From positions 17,683,624-17,747,623 of the forward strand of contig NC_072464.1 in NCBI RefSeq assembly GCF_027596085.1: a DNA stretch of 64,000 bases. Direction: 5' to 3'. Source of the DNA: Anoplopoma fimbria. Taxonomy: Eukaryota > Chordata > Actinopteri > Perciformes > Anoplopomatidae. The translations under genes and the position numbers were made by a program. Below are positions 1-13,019 of this stretch, piece by piece; the first letter of the stretch is position 1, and each line of letters opens with the position of its first letter. The notes beneath the pieces were generated by a model. The model did not search any database and was not told the origin of the DNA. It worked only from the letters and a program-made list of their open reading frames with translations.

Positions 1-51
1 TCACACACACACTCACTCACTCACTCACTCACTCACTCACTCACTCACTCC
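1..51. repeat. (TCAC)n microsatellite
   Basis: A short CA run passes into about ten perfect TCAC units. The array is cut by the window start, so its full length is unknown. Confidence 0.95.
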
Positions 52-160
52 CCCTCTGCTCTCTGCTTGTAGCAGCCCTAGAGTTCACCTTCAGTTGCAC
101 TAACAAAATTAATCTGCACACCGCCAATGATTTGATTTGCTAATTTAATGTGCAATGAAT

Positions 161-193
161 GGCATAAGCGCAACCACAAACTGCGCTTATGCC
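161..193. repeat. 12-bp inverted repeat (hairpin)
   Basis: Bases 161-172 (GGCATAAGCGCA) are the exact reverse complement of 182-193, with a 9-base spacer. The core TGCGCTTAT recurs at 206-214 inside the adjoining AT array. It could be the end of a small DNA transposon or a chance or cruciform-type palindrome. No gene is attached to it. Confidence 0.85.
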
Positions 194-194
194 A

Positions 195-231
195 ATATAT
201 ATATATGCGCTTATATATATATATATATATA
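195..231. repeat. (AT)n microsatellite
   Basis: Two runs of alternating AT flank the short block GCGCTT. This is simple sequence, likely polymorphic, with no coding content. Confidence 0.9.
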
Positions 232-3100
232 AAATAAATAACTAAATAAAAGTTTGTCTTTTCTTTCTGGCTGTACATACATAGATGTGGTATTATTATC
301 ATGCCACATCTCTGCTAAACTTAATATAAGTGGCCCATCTAAAAGTCCCAGTCTGACTACTGTGGTTTAAATAGGCCAATAACATCCCTGATTACGTTGT
401 GTGAATGTGATAATGTATCTCTATGCAAAGTATAGCTTTGTAGCATTCAGTTATTGTGGGAGTTGCAAAAATATAATTTTCCAGCTTCATTTTCGTATTA
501 CGAGGAGATTTCATTCTCCTCGTAATAAGACGAACAACAACATTAACAAAATAAGGTACAATAGCTCTGTCTTCAAGTTGTTTATGTGGTTTGTTGTCCT
601 GAGTGTACTGGACTTAATGTGAATCTGTTTTTTTTTTATTAGTTAACACAAAAAGGACAGCCGTGTGCATCTCCAGGGATAAAAAACTTGACTTAACCCT
701 TGACCTTTGTCTTTATTTGCAACTTCACCAGATGGTTCAACTAAAATGTTAGAGCATCTGTTTCAGTCTTTAGGTCCAGCCTGGGGAGTATTTAGCAATT
801 ATTGCACACAAGCAAGCATCCAATTATGTCCACAAATGTATAATGTGAAACCTTTTTGACATTTGCGACAAAACTGCAGACCTACTGTAATATGTACTTT
901 CTTGTAAAAATACTTCCTGCTGCTACATTAAATGTTTTTGGTAAAAAGGCCACCAGAATACGACTCACGTCCATATTTTAAAGGTCAAACATACCCATAT
1001 GATACTGTAAGGCGCAGTTTTTGTCTCCACTTTTCTATTTGACGATTTTCGTATGGTAGAGAGAAATTTAACATTCATCACATCTTTTCAGCCAACCCTG
1101 GGCTAAAATAGGGCAGAGATACGGTAAATTGCTTAACGGGACACGCTATTCCCCTTTTGATGTGGCCACAGTGAAAATCAAAGCCTTAGCAAACTAGCTG
1201 ATGTCTGTGGTCTTGGTCAATCATTGTAAAAATGGCAGACGGCAGAGCTGAGATCAGAACAATAGACCAGACAGTCAGTAAATGACTTCAGTCAGTCATC
1301 AATTACCCAGAAGACCATGTGGGAAGTACAAAAGCTACCTAATTACATTTAATCTCGACTTTAGATGTAAAACAGGAGGTTAACATAATATCACTTAAGC
1401 ATCTTCATGGTTCAGTGATGCCAAATGACTAGGCTAATGAAAGCCAGTCTGCCTCACTAACACCCTCTGACTGGTCATTTTTTGCAAGACAAGGCACTCT
1501 TGAAAATCCAATTTTCTGTGTGCTTGGTTTCTTTTTTATGTCTGTTCACTTGTCATGTCTTGCGTCAAAGAGATTATTATTTTTTCTCCGTTTTCCTGCC
1601 TCTCTCTAAATCTATCATTTACAGCAGGTACAATACATGGATAGGGCAAATCCTTTCTGCATGAGCTACCCTTCTGTGGCAAGGACTTGAAAGGGGATGG
1701 AGACTGTTGAGCAGAAGGAATGAGTTCTGGGGTTTTGAATATGTCATTTGCGTTATAATCTCAGGAGGTAAGACTTCAGTACAGTTAAAAACACTGACAT
1801 TAACAATTTAAATCATCTGAGGATCACGCAGAAAAATAAACAATGCTTTAAAACCCACATCAGGGATATATACATAGGCATAAACCTGCGTGTAAACTCC
1901 TGCCCAGAGTCCCACTGGTCTGCCACATCACAGTCATAGATCACGAGGAGTTATTATGGTTGTAGCTTGTAATGGGTCTGTACAGGTAATGGGAGAATGG
2001 GCCGAATGTGACAGACAAATGGCCAATTTTCTCTCCAACCTCAGAAGGCCTCTAATACTCCCCCATATGCTTTGTGCTCTCATAAGACACATTGAGGGAC
2101 TTTGGAGATCTCATTTTAGGCAGCACATTTCTAGTAAAAAGGACTATATGAAGGAAGATCTATCAGAAAAATGGCAAATCACAATCTAAAAAGAAAAAAA
2201 AAAACACAGGCTCTGTGATAAATAATAAATTGGTGTTGAAAACCCTGTTTCAGATGTTGCAGTGAGCCTTGTCATTGTTAGACAATTACCCCAACCATGT
2301 TTACAGAGACCAAGGCAAACTCTACAGCAACCCAAGGGCATTGAACATCGAACTATACAACAAAAGACATACCACCTACTGTAAACATGTATATAAATAA
2401 ATGACTTGCCCTGAGGCAGACATTGACAGCAGTCACTGTACGGATCCTAATGAATGTTAATTAGGGTTCTAGGGCAACATTAGTCTGGTTTTGACCCTTT
2501 GGAACACATCACTGCGTAATTAAAGGAGTTGATTCAACATTATAAACATTTACATAGCAGCAAACAACTATTTGCTTTGTAAATACATATAGAGGTGATC
2601 GCTACCTGGGCATAGTATTAAGTCACTCTCCCTCTCTGTGTGTTGTTATCAGAGCTTCACCTTGCTTTGCTGGACAGCCGTGCATGCTTTTTATTGCTTG
2701 TTCATGCATGTAAGAGTGTCCCTCTGGTTAGCTCGAGGTCGCTGTGCTGCATTGCTCTTATACGGCGTTGCAGCTGATATCGCCGCCCCGACCAACAGCA
2801 TCGTGGCTGAAGCGAAGCACCCACCCTCGGGTTCCGCCCTAAGGTAAACACTGTTAGCTCTGTCACAAGTTTGCCGTAGTTTGCACTGTTAGCCACACAA
2901 GATCAGCAGTGCCATTTTCATTTAAAGCGAAAACACAATTTTACAATCCCTTTATCTGATCACCATCAACACAAAACTGGGATTATGACTGCATTATTCT
3001 GTTATCTTGAATATCCTGAAGTGGCTTTTGCATGAGAAGAAGCTTTATTGTTATTGTAAATGATGATTGAGAGCTATGTTGTGCTATTTAAAGCAATGGT
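232..3100. other. non-coding, apparently unique sequence
   Basis: AT-rich DNA with stops in every frame. The open frames present (under 80 codons) show no recognisable domain, no codon pattern and no splice context. One hairpin (496-527) is listed separately. A slightly GC-richer patch lies at about 2,740-2,860; it has CpGs but no identifiable product. Confidence 0.6.
496..527. repeat. 13-bp perfect inverted repeat
   Basis: Bases 496-508 (TATTACGAGGAGA) pair perfectly with 515-527 across a 6-base loop. The stem would be stable in RNA or single-stranded DNA. It is too short for a microRNA precursor and has no downstream T-run of note, so its role is unknown. Confidence 0.85.
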
Positions 3101-3434
3101 TTCACATTTTAGGAAATATTGTTAATAGATTGATACCATTCTCTCGTCTGTATAGTGTATATATGAGAAGCTAGTTAGCATAGTATAAAGACAGGGGAAA
3201 ACAGCACACTGTAAAACATCATATCGTGGGTTATGTGGGGGACTACTTTTTGGTCTGGCAAAATGAATTTCAAGAAATAGTCTTGTTTGTGTGTTAACAT
3301 ATTGATTTGGGTTTGGAGCTTTGAAGGTGAATGTAGGCACAATGCCTTTGGAGGGAGCCAGGCAAGTCGTTACCCCTTGTTAGCTCACCTGGCTGCTGGC
3401 TGTTGCGTATTTACCGTATAGACATGACAGCGCT
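3101..3434. mobile_element. decayed MITE-like repeat common in percomorph fishes
   Basis: The order of blocks matches, from memory, a very abundant non-autonomous fish repeat: a start resembling CACATTTTGGGAAATA, then a GATTGATACCA block, then AGCTAGTTAGCATAG..AAAGAC, then a GGGGGACTACTTTTTGG block, then GGAGGGAGCCAGGCAAG, then a CTGGCTGCTGGCTG block. The two outer parts are imperfect inverted copies of each other (3,140-3,170 against 3,400-3,434), as expected of a terminal-inverted-repeat element. Heavy divergence and an internal deletion point to an old copy. It encodes no protein. Confidence 0.65.
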
Positions 3435-5719
3435 AAAAAAAAGAAAAAGAAATGTGTTGAACTAGCTTTTCCTGTTTCAGAATATGTTGTAGCTCTAAAT
3501 CATCGGTATGAACTTATCAAAATCAACCTGGGCTCCTAAAATGAACCTTTTCTATGATATAAAACTGTCTTTTATCTTAAGCTCTCATCTACCTTTGTCT
3601 ATTGATCCTCTGATAACTTATCGCTGACCTTTTTGAGTAAAACTACTCTTTCTTGTAACTCAGATTGGACAAAAAACAAACTGTTGACACCATGTTCCAA
3701 TACTCTCCAACAGCTGCAGGCTAGTTTAAGCCTCTTGGGGTCAATCTTCTATTTAGCAGCAAACAAAAACACAGAAGTAGATTTCCATTCAACACAGTCC
3801 TCTGCAAGAAATGTTCTACTACACTCTGATTATGTTCAAGGGCTCACACTTATAGTTGAACAAATGGCTGTCTTGGGCCAAGTGTATGCAGATTTTTCAT
3901 TCAGCGTTACGCCATCACTGGCATGAGGGCGAGTGCTCCGGCCCTTTGAGCTGTGTGTGCCAAAGTGCCCTATTTTTAAAATCTTTCTCCAGCTAGCGCA
4001 TGCCTGTGCCCTAATGGGACACTTCCAATGCTTCATTTTTAACCTATCATGTCACAGCAGAAGGGAACTTAAGAGGGCCAGATGACCCCTAACAATGCAC
4101 TTTTTTTATTTTCACCCCCTCCCCCTTAGAAAGCGTATGCACAGCACAGATATGCGTGACCAGACATAAGTTAATAGTGTTTATTGCTTGAGTTTCTTTC
4201 TTGTAATGTGAAATATCCACTTCTTGAGTAAAGCTGGGTGCAATGGATTGTGGATAAAGTGTACTTCAAATACAGATTATGGGTATTGACTGGAAAAATA
4301 TATTGTTATTGGTTTCTTAGGCAGTAAATGAGAATACAGCATGTGTTGCAAAAATGTTTTCTCAGTTGTCTGTAAATAATAGTAACCTGCACCAACAAAT
4401 AATTCCACCTACACAGTTTTGTGGCCTTGTCAGGCTTGCACTATTATATAGTGTACAACATGTTGTGTTTACTGTTGCTTAATCTTTCCCTCATCATTAG
4501 TTGTGCCACATTATTGGCAGAAAATAAAAGATTAATGTGTTCTGAGGCCATACCCTCAGCATAAACCTCTCTCCCAATTCAATGTATATTGCTTACAGGC
4601 TATTGTGCACGTGAACAGAATACTAATGGAACATTTGCTGAGGAGCCGAGAAAAGTGCAAAAGACATCGTTAAGACTCAAACAGACAACATACACATTTC
4701 TTTCTTGAATTGATTGAATTTAATACTATATATACATTTAAATATTTACTGTACACTTTAATTGGTCCACAAATTGATCTGCAAAAATCAATCCCCAACA
4801 TCCTTTGTGAATTAAACCTCTACATTTTGAATTTAACTTCAAAGATGCAAACAAATATTATTTTTTCCACATGCTATTCTACAATCATATTTATCTCCTT
4901 TTATAAACATCATGATCCCAACATTTTAAACCTGTTTCAAACGTAAAGACACAAATGTCAAAGCATAAAAACCCCATTTGAAGTTACCCTGAAAAAGTGA
5001 CTTCAAACTTTAAATTTGTATAGTTTCAGATTTGTCTGATAAATTCAGTTGTCCACTTGGCTCATCCTGACCATTGACATTACAACAGGAATTCATTATC
5101 TTAGTATCTTATCATATAGTTTTTAATATTATCTGTCCATCCCTGCACTGTCTGGCTTTATTATAGTATTAGTTTATATTAGAATGGTTTAAAGGTTGAA
5201 CAGACTTTTCATTGCAGCCACCTAGGGATATGTTTTATTACTGTTTGATATGTCACTGGCTTATTTTGTTGAGAAAAGTACAAAAAGATACTAGAACATT
5301 TTTTTTCCAGGTTGTTGCTATTACTTGGTAAGGTATTTGAAGTACTGTTTGATTATGAATATTGGATTGAGTATGCTTTTCAAATCTAAAACCAACTGAA
5401 AGGCTCTCCACATTCTGTGCAATGGCTATAGGATCATATCTAATGCAGGTGATGAGTGGTGTAGCTGACTGTCACATGGAACCATAGGATCAAAAGCTTG
5501 CTACCCACATGAGAGCAGGAAAGGAAGGCTCCTGCAGGGCTAATATTGCATCGATACCAGTGCCACCAGGTTCCATCATGGCTATTATATGTTATATAGA
5601 AAGGGAGGATTTGAAAGACAGATGCAGCAGGATGTTTGGAATGTACAAAAGAAAATTTCTAATAAGCCAGTGAAAAATATTTACTCCTGAATCATGTTGC
5701 TTTCACATTCACATTCACA
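3435..5719. other. non-coding, apparently unique sequence
   Basis: AT-rich, with no frame that looks coding. The stretch at 4,700-5,000 is especially AT-rich. I see no repeats beyond short A and T runs. Confidence 0.55.
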
Positions 5720-6100
5720 AAAGCCCCTTTTACACAGAGATTTCACAAATCTGACTAAAAGACTATCCTCCATCACGGCAGCCTTGCTTTATCTCACTAA
5801 ATCAAGCAACGGTGGCATAGTGACACCCCAGTGTGTGATTTTAGATTGCACACCAGCATCACAGGATCAAAAGAGGCTTGATGTTTAACACAACTACGTC
5901 AGTGTCTAATGCGTGTGGTCCTGACGGGCTGGCAGTGCCTTTTACACAGAGGTTGGCGTCATATACCTCGTGTTCTCATGTTCTCCTGGACGAAGGGCAA
6001 ACTGGACGCTATAGTGACTCACTATCGCCTCTCAAGGTAAAAGTGGTATTACAAGACATGACATGACGGCTAGCTCTTCAGCATCCTCGTATAAGTAGAT
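5720..6100. repeat. possible dispersed repeat ('TTTTACACAGAG' type)
   Basis: CCTTTTACACAGAG occurs twice (about 5,727 and 5,938), with blocks such as GGCATAGTGACACCCCAGTG and TAGTGACTCACTATCGCCTC. From memory these resemble a non-autonomous fish DNA transposon. I see no clean termini or target-site duplication, so the family and boundaries are uncertain. Confidence 0.4.
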
Positions 6101-9100
6101 ATCCCTGCAACACAATACATAGACGTCTTTGACATAAAGTCAACACTGTAACTTCCTCACATTCTATTTATAATGTAAGTTCTATTTTGAAAGATTTAAA
6201 CTAAAATTCTGGCCAGATCTTTCACATTTGTGTGTGTGTGACATTCTTCATTATGCTTTGTACAACTAGGACTCACAAGCACCAGGTGTAACTAAACATG
6301 TAAAATCAATGTTCCAGCAGGGATCAACTGATGCATTGTAGAAATAACAACTGTTGTGAGCTAAACCTCTGCTCTGGGTGAAATGCCAAGCTGCCCTGAC
6401 CGTGTGCTAAAAATAGCAGGAAATCATTTCAAGGCAGTATTATTTAGGAGATACCTCAAGTTCTAGTTTTTCTACAATCACACAAAAAAGGCAAGAAAAT
6501 CTAACTGCAATCTGTAAAGAAAACAATAAAACTAATGTGGTTTTACTTAAAAACAGCGTCTTTGTACCATTTTATAACAGACTTTTGAACTGCTCACTTA
6601 AACCTTGGTCAGGTACTTTCACTTTCAACGTGTTTGCTTTGCAATCAGAATCCACTTTATGCTACAAAATGGTTGAAAACAAAAAGCACTTGTTCATGGT
6701 CTTGTAATTCTTTTTCTTCTACATTAGGGCTTGAAGTGCGTAGAAGAACAGAGGGATGAAATAAATCCCTCTGCATTCTCATTAGCACACAAAAGGCATC
6801 TAATAAAAGGCTGACCTTCACACCATGTTTTTCAGGGAACCTGCAGTTTTAAAGTCAAAGTCTTTATGCCAGATAAGCAGTAGTGCATTTTAATCCTCTC
6901 TCTGCTGAGTGGGGCATCTGGTTAAATAACTGCCTTTTCACCTCTTCTCTTTGTAGTGGGGATTTCTGTTATGGCTCCGCTTCTTTCCGCAGATCCCCAA
7001 GACCTAAGATCCACCCATTGTATAGGCACATTGTGTCAAGCTTAAGCTCCCGCTCCAAATAGCCTTCCCAGGCTAAGGCAGTAGGAATATGCTATGTCCA
7101 TGGCATGAACCAATCCTTATTTTGGTTATTTCCAATTATAAAACCATTTTTTTTATATTTCTGTACCCGTTCTGTGTTTACAAAAGCTGCTGTTGGTCAG
7201 TTGTGGTTGAATCTCAAAACCAGTCAACTCTTTTTTTTATCTCTCCTCACTGAGCGGATGCTCCTTCCAACATGATCTTTTCCACTGCTTGGTGCTTCCA
7301 ATCCAATGTTTCCAAGGCAACAAGGCATCAAGCAAGATGCTGGGGGTTTGCCATTTCATTTCAGCTTCAACTCTAGCATTTCAGCCAGGTTAATTACTTA
7401 TTAAATATTTAAACACACACGCGCACTGACATGGTCAAGACATGTAGTGTGAGGTGGATTATAATGAACCCCATTATTCTTACCTTGCTCTACACACCCT
7501 AATAGAAAGCAGGTGAGATTGCACACCCTATAAATATGCAAGCGCTGAATAGTGGACTGTACTGCCTCGTAGGCAGTATGTCCAATCAAAGCGGCCCCCA
7601 TGCCATATCTGAAAGATCACAGGAGATTTCAGTGTACAACAGTTTCTGTGCTGTGGTGATCTTAAGCCAGCCCATTCACAGCTCATATATGACGCTTATA
7701 AATGATGCAAAATGGTTTAACTAAGTAGCAGACATCCCCTCTTCAGCACCGGACTCTGCTCAACATTCATCCTCTACTCCTGCTCCACTCAACTATAATT
7801 ATTAAAAACCCTCAACTTCCTTTTCAAAGTCCTTGTCAAGGGGGAATTTCCAGGAACTAGATACACAAAGTGTGACGCTGTCGGTACCCATCAAGTAAAA
7901 CAAAAGAGATTAAAGCCAAAGCGTTAGCGTGAACAGCATCTTAAATTGAAGATCAGGTTGGTTTGACCTTTTCTGCCAGTTGGTGTTACAGTACATGGAG
8001 TCACAGCCATGTCTGATGGCGAGGGTGCACGGCCTCAGTCTCTGGTGACTGGCACACTTATCTTTCTCTCTGCGAAGATCTTGACACAATGCAACTCCCC
8101 TGACTGGATTTGCCCAAAGATATCTTTCCTGGTCTGAATATCTTCACATTTAAGTTACATCATATGAGAAAAAAAACAGCCATTTTAAACATTTCAATAC
8201 TTATTTGTGAGGTATTTATTAGAAAACACTATTAAAAGCTTATATTTGCACATGCTTTAATTAGTCAGGAGGAAGACAATACAAATCAAGCCGTGATTGT
8301 TTCCTCATTATATTCATTCCTATGTCCTCCAATAATAAAAACAGCAACTGCAATTAAAAGTGCAATCTAAATAAATGTCATGTTTGTTTGTTTGTTAATT
8401 TAAATCCTGTCCTAGTTGCATGACACATGTTTGTCTTTGTATTTGTTTTCATTGTCAGAAGAGGGAAGTTGCCACAAAGATGGTTTTGGTATTACCGTAC
8501 AGTATAGCTGTTGTTTTTTTTTTATTGCACCTTGGAGTTAGAGGACATTGTGAGGTTACCTATAAGTAATACAAGCACTGACCGGGAAAGGATAGAGTTC
8601 ATACTGTAACACCAGCTCCACAGCAAAGGACAGGAGGTGACTGGTGGAGCACACATACAAACTCACTACCTGGAAAACTGGAAGGTATGGTGTGTTTTTC
8701 TTTTCCATTTTAAAATGTTTGTAACATCCATTTCAACAATATAGCTTATTTGGATGTGGAGCTGTTTTTGTCATATTTTCCTTCTTGGAAAGTTTAACAT
8801 TGAAGCAGATGACGGATAAAGGGGATGAGGTGATTCAAAATCAACATATTTACATTACATTGTAAATAATGTGAAGATCTTTACAATGGCCAGTATTGCC
8901 CTTTGTCTTAAAAATATGATTATTCCTCATCATTGGTTACTTTGTGTGAGATTCTATTAGCCTTTTTTATTCTATGTTGAATTAAATACTCAAACAAATG
9001 TACATTGCATTGGTTCATTTCATTATAATCTTATTGGAACAGGACTTTTTAATATATACAAAACTCTTACTGCATGAGCTTAGTGGTTGACCACTACATT

Positions 9101-9249
9101 ACCGCCAATAATAGTCTAATATCTCCCATGTGCATTCCACAAAAAATAATGAAGAAATAATCATTTTTGACTTCATGTTACATATGTGAATGCAACATGA
9201 CAGTGTGGAGCTTAAATACCATTTTGAGATTAAATTGGTACACTTTCAG

Positions 9250-9400
9250 TGGAGCTCAGAGCACATGATTTAGAATGAGTGCAATGAGAAAGTGTGAGGA
9301 ACTGCAATTAACATTTAAAAGCGGAGCCCTCCTCATTGGAAATGGCTGCGGTGCCGTGGCTCTGTATGAATTGGCACAGTGCAAACATTTTAGGTCCTCA
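9250..9400. promoter_or_regulatory. candidate conserved non-coding element (unproven)
   Basis: This patch is richer in GC than its flanks. It combines AATTAACATTTAAAAG with a GC-rich block (CCTCCTCATTGGAAATGGCT) and has no simple repeats. A short open frame crosses it but does not resemble any protein I know. The call rests on composition only and is inference. Confidence 0.2.
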
Positions 9401-10121
9401 GTGAAATGGATGAACGTAAGGGATGTGATAGAATTTCAGAGAGGAAATACTGTCTCTGCAGTTCACTGTTTTTTTTATAACTTAGGTGTAAGAAGCAAAA
9501 AGAAAGATTTTGGAGCATTATGTTTAGAAAAATGCTAAAATGTTTACAAAGATACATTCTACAGCAAGGTATGTAATAAATTATTTTTGGGAATGTCCAG
9601 AAAAGTAACAAAATATTTAATTGTTGTATGAGTACTCTTAAAGAAATAACACATTGTGGAAATTGGTAACCCCATACTCCAGTAATGTATTACACAATAA
9701 GAGCCCTGAGATGGAATTGTTAATTGTGTAAATGTGGAATGTGGAATGAAATAAGACAAATAACTGAAAACGTTAAAAAAATAAAACAGAGCCATTAAAA
9801 AAAAAAAAGTTAACAGTACAACAAACAGTAACCAAAGTACTCTAAGTAAGATTTGCTTTATTAAAAGCTGGTGTGGGAATTTTCTGTGTTTTGGTCAGCA
9901 ACATTAAACAGAATTTTTAATGTTTGACTCATAAAAGCAGCAATATGGATAGAGGTGTAGTCTGCACAATGGCGTACTTCACCTTGTTATGAAAATTAAG
10001 AACAGTATTCTACAAAGAATCTAAAAAGCAATGCATTTTGCTAAATCAGCGGCTGACAAATTAGAAAGTGGATAAGATATATGGACTGACAGAATCTTGC
10101 TGATCCACCCCAGGGTGCGAT

Positions 10122-10577
10122 GTGCATCCAATATTAGCTATGCAGCTTCCTCTCCGTTTGGATTTTCACAAACACACTCTGATGCTAAGGCCTTGCATAT
10201 TGGCAGTTTTGGATGAGTATGAAAAAGTGCAGTCAAAGCAGGAGGCACTACTTTATGAATCTGAACCACTTGCATCCATCTCGTTTGACAGAAGCATTTC
10301 CAGTAGAGCTCATTCCCACGTCAGATGCTGTTCTTTGATGTCAACAGAGAGATTAGTTCAGCAAGACGCAGACTTCTTGGAGGAGAATGAGAGCATCCAA
10401 GGCCTGACGTCCTTCCCTGCCCGTTGTGAAGGACATTTCCCTCTTCCTGACTGCCCAATCAATCAGCCTCCTGCAGGGAGAGGGAGCTTCCTTGTCCCTG
10501 TCACAACAAGTGATTGCCTTGGCTGCAGTACCGGCAGAACGTCAAGCTCTCAGCAGCTCATAATCGTCCTTACCTGA
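10122..10577 (+). other. 151-codon open frame, no recognisable product
   Basis: This is one of the longest open frames in the window, ATG to stop. The translation shows no domain, no signal peptide, no transmembrane segment and no repeated motif. There is no visible promoter, and no in-frame partner exon could be identified. Base composition is higher in GC than the surroundings (about 10,240-10,560), which lowers stop frequency and may alone explain the frame. It could also be an exon of an uncharacterised transcript; I consider chance more likely. Confidence 0.12.
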
Positions 10578-12102
10578 CAAAAACTGTCTCAGCAGATGCA
10601 GGTATGGAGCTGAATGAAAAAGATCATCAGATTTTTGACTGCATGAATGAATGAATTTGTGTTAAAAGACTGGTGTTGTTTTTTTTTACATGTTTTAGCA
10701 GAGTGGCACGTTAAATAATAATAAATAAAAAAAACATAGTTTGCCAAACAGCCGAAGGAGAACTTGCAACCTGGTTGAGATAATCTGTCACAGTGAGCAT
10801 CTTGTTCGGTTTTGTTGCCCCTTTAACTTTCATTAACCTTGCAACAGGGTTTGCTAATTACATAATCATCGCTGGCAGTCTGCATTCAACCCCGTCTTTC
10901 TAAGCTTCAATGTTTTACCTACAGACACTATATTTATCTCTCTAATGGCAGTGAGTCCACAGATTCTGCCACCATGTTTCAGGTTATTAAGAGCCTGCAA
11001 CTTGAAAGCTTGAAAGTCTGAAAAGGATTGCTAAACACAGACTTCAAATGGCGATTATCCGAAAATCCTTTTTGCAGTTAATTTTGCTGAGTACGGTTTT
11101 AGTGGTAACTTATAAATGTATATAATTCTGAATAATGCCTGACATAAATACATTAGTCGTTTATTATTATTCTACAAGTTAAGGTCAGTGGCTTGATGAA
11201 AAAGTTTTAATGGTGTTTTAATTGTGCTCAGCTCAAGAGGCTGCTATGTGGGGATAACGCCACACTTCAAAGGGCCCCGAGCGTTGGAAAACAAAACTGT
11301 TTTCCCAAAGTCTTTGGCAATGAAAGCCGATGGAAGAAACTATTTGCCAAGTGCTGTAGTCATCATTTGCTCATAGTTGGCAGAAGACTGTTTTTCTAGT
11401 AACTGTTGATGGTGAATACACCACATTTTACATACACATTTGAAAGTCTCTTTTAAAGAAAAACTTGAGATTAAGCATATTAAATAAATAAAAATATTTA
11501 ATGTGGGGTGGTTCTAGAGGCATGACAGCAAATTTATGAGGACAGGTATTTGCTCAGTGGAGTTATAACCTGTTCTGAAGTGTGTGAAATTGTAAATTGT
11601 GTAATCTTCTGGTTTTGCATCTGTCTGAAGTTGTTGGTGCCTCACCATTTTTCCCTCTGCCCACACCATTAAAGGTGCAACTGTTTCAGACCCCATGCGC
11701 CCAAAATCTATCAACTACACTTTTTCATTGGCTGCACTGTTGCGCCTGACATTTAGCAGGTCTTTCTCTGTGTATTTGTTTCCCCACCCGAATTCTGTGA
11801 AGACCGGCCCACTGCCCTGTCATTGATTGGCTTGGAGCCTGATATTTTTTATCACTGAATGTGCATGGGGAAAAACAAGGCATGTGTGTATGTGTGAAAC
11901 TGCACCCTGTACTCCTCCTAGAGCGACTTCATTAAAGTTAAGATGAAATGAAAAATGCCTTTTTAACCCATTCAGATCACATCCCTGGTCATATTGTGCA
12001 CCTATTTAGCAATGAATGCAAAAAACATATAAATGTATTTGTATTCTTTTATCAAAATCCAAATATATTTTCTACCTGTGAAACAATCAAATACAAAGGA
12101 TT

Positions 12103-12185
12103 CGCTGGGCGATATGGCCAAAATGTTCTAACCCGATAGAGGTCATTTCATATCTTCATGGTATATATCACAATTTAGTATGTTT
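12103..12185. mobile_element. fragment of a hAT-like non-autonomous repeat (GCTGGGCGATATGG type)
   Basis: CGCTGGGCGATATGGCCAAA is followed by degenerate CATATC, GGTATATATCAC and CAATTTAG blocks. From memory this matches the end of an abundant fish repeat whose ends begin near GGGCTGGGCGATAT. The other end is not identifiable, so the downstream limit is approximate. Confidence 0.5.
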
Positions 12186-13019
12186 ATCTTGATTCAATTA
12201 TTAAAAAGTCCATATAAAATAAACATGAACCCATATTTGTATTCTTCTTCTGTGTGAATAAGATATTTGCTGAATGAAAAATATTGAGAAAATCTTGTTT
12301 TATTAAACTTGAATGCTTGGGCTAAATCTGTCCCTGGAAATGATCTTTGTGTCCAGTTAAATCTTCTCATGAATTTAAAAAAAGATATATCTATACTTAT
12401 AAAACTATTGTAATTCTAATTACATTACTGTATCATCATCAAAGAGTAAATAATTATTAGATACTGTGCCTTTTCAACCGAATACTGTCTATTTAAAAAG
12501 CCGTACAATAGACAGCACACTTTTTTATTACCTTCCTTTCATATGCATGGTTTTGAATGAGAAGTCTTTTATCTGGACGTGCTGACTTTGACTGTAGCCT
12601 ATCTTAATGGAAAAATGTCATGAATTTCCATTCACATCTCTCAGAACTCTTAAGTCCATACTATTGCAGATTTATAAATCCATTTTATCCCAAGAATACA
12701 ATATGAAATATGAATACCAATACCTATTCACAAATCTAAAGTGTGGAGGACATCTGCAAGTGTGGGAATGCTAGCTGGATGTGTAAAACTGTGTTGGATG
12801 ACTAACCTGCACCATGTCATAGATCCCTAAGACAATGTGGGTAAAATTTGGCTCACAAGTTGCACATCATCTAATCCACCCTTTGTTTTGTATGCTGTGA
12901 CAATATGTGACATTGTGAGGAAGTCACATACATTATATACAGCACAAAATCACACGTTTGTCTCAGAGGGCTTTTGCTTCATCAAACTGAACTTATAAAG
13001 TGAGTAGAAAAAGTATTAT
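12186..13019. other. non-coding sequence
   Basis: Very AT-rich with no supportable frame. Part of it may be the body of the upstream hAT-like repeat, but no second terminus is visible. Confidence 0.5.

Larger units (their letters stand above)
6101..12102. other. long non-coding stretch without recognised repeats
   Basis: About 6 kb of AT-rich DNA. Two sub-regions are listed separately: a candidate constrained patch at 9,250-9,400 and a 151-codon open frame at 10,122-10,577. Poly-A/T runs occur near 8,512, 9,797 and 10,678. No exon is supportable. Confidence 0.5.

Noticed and set aside
10122..10577. 151-codon open frame as a gene
   Set aside because: No domain, no context and locally raised GC that lowers stop frequency. 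Kept only as a low-confidence 'other' entry.
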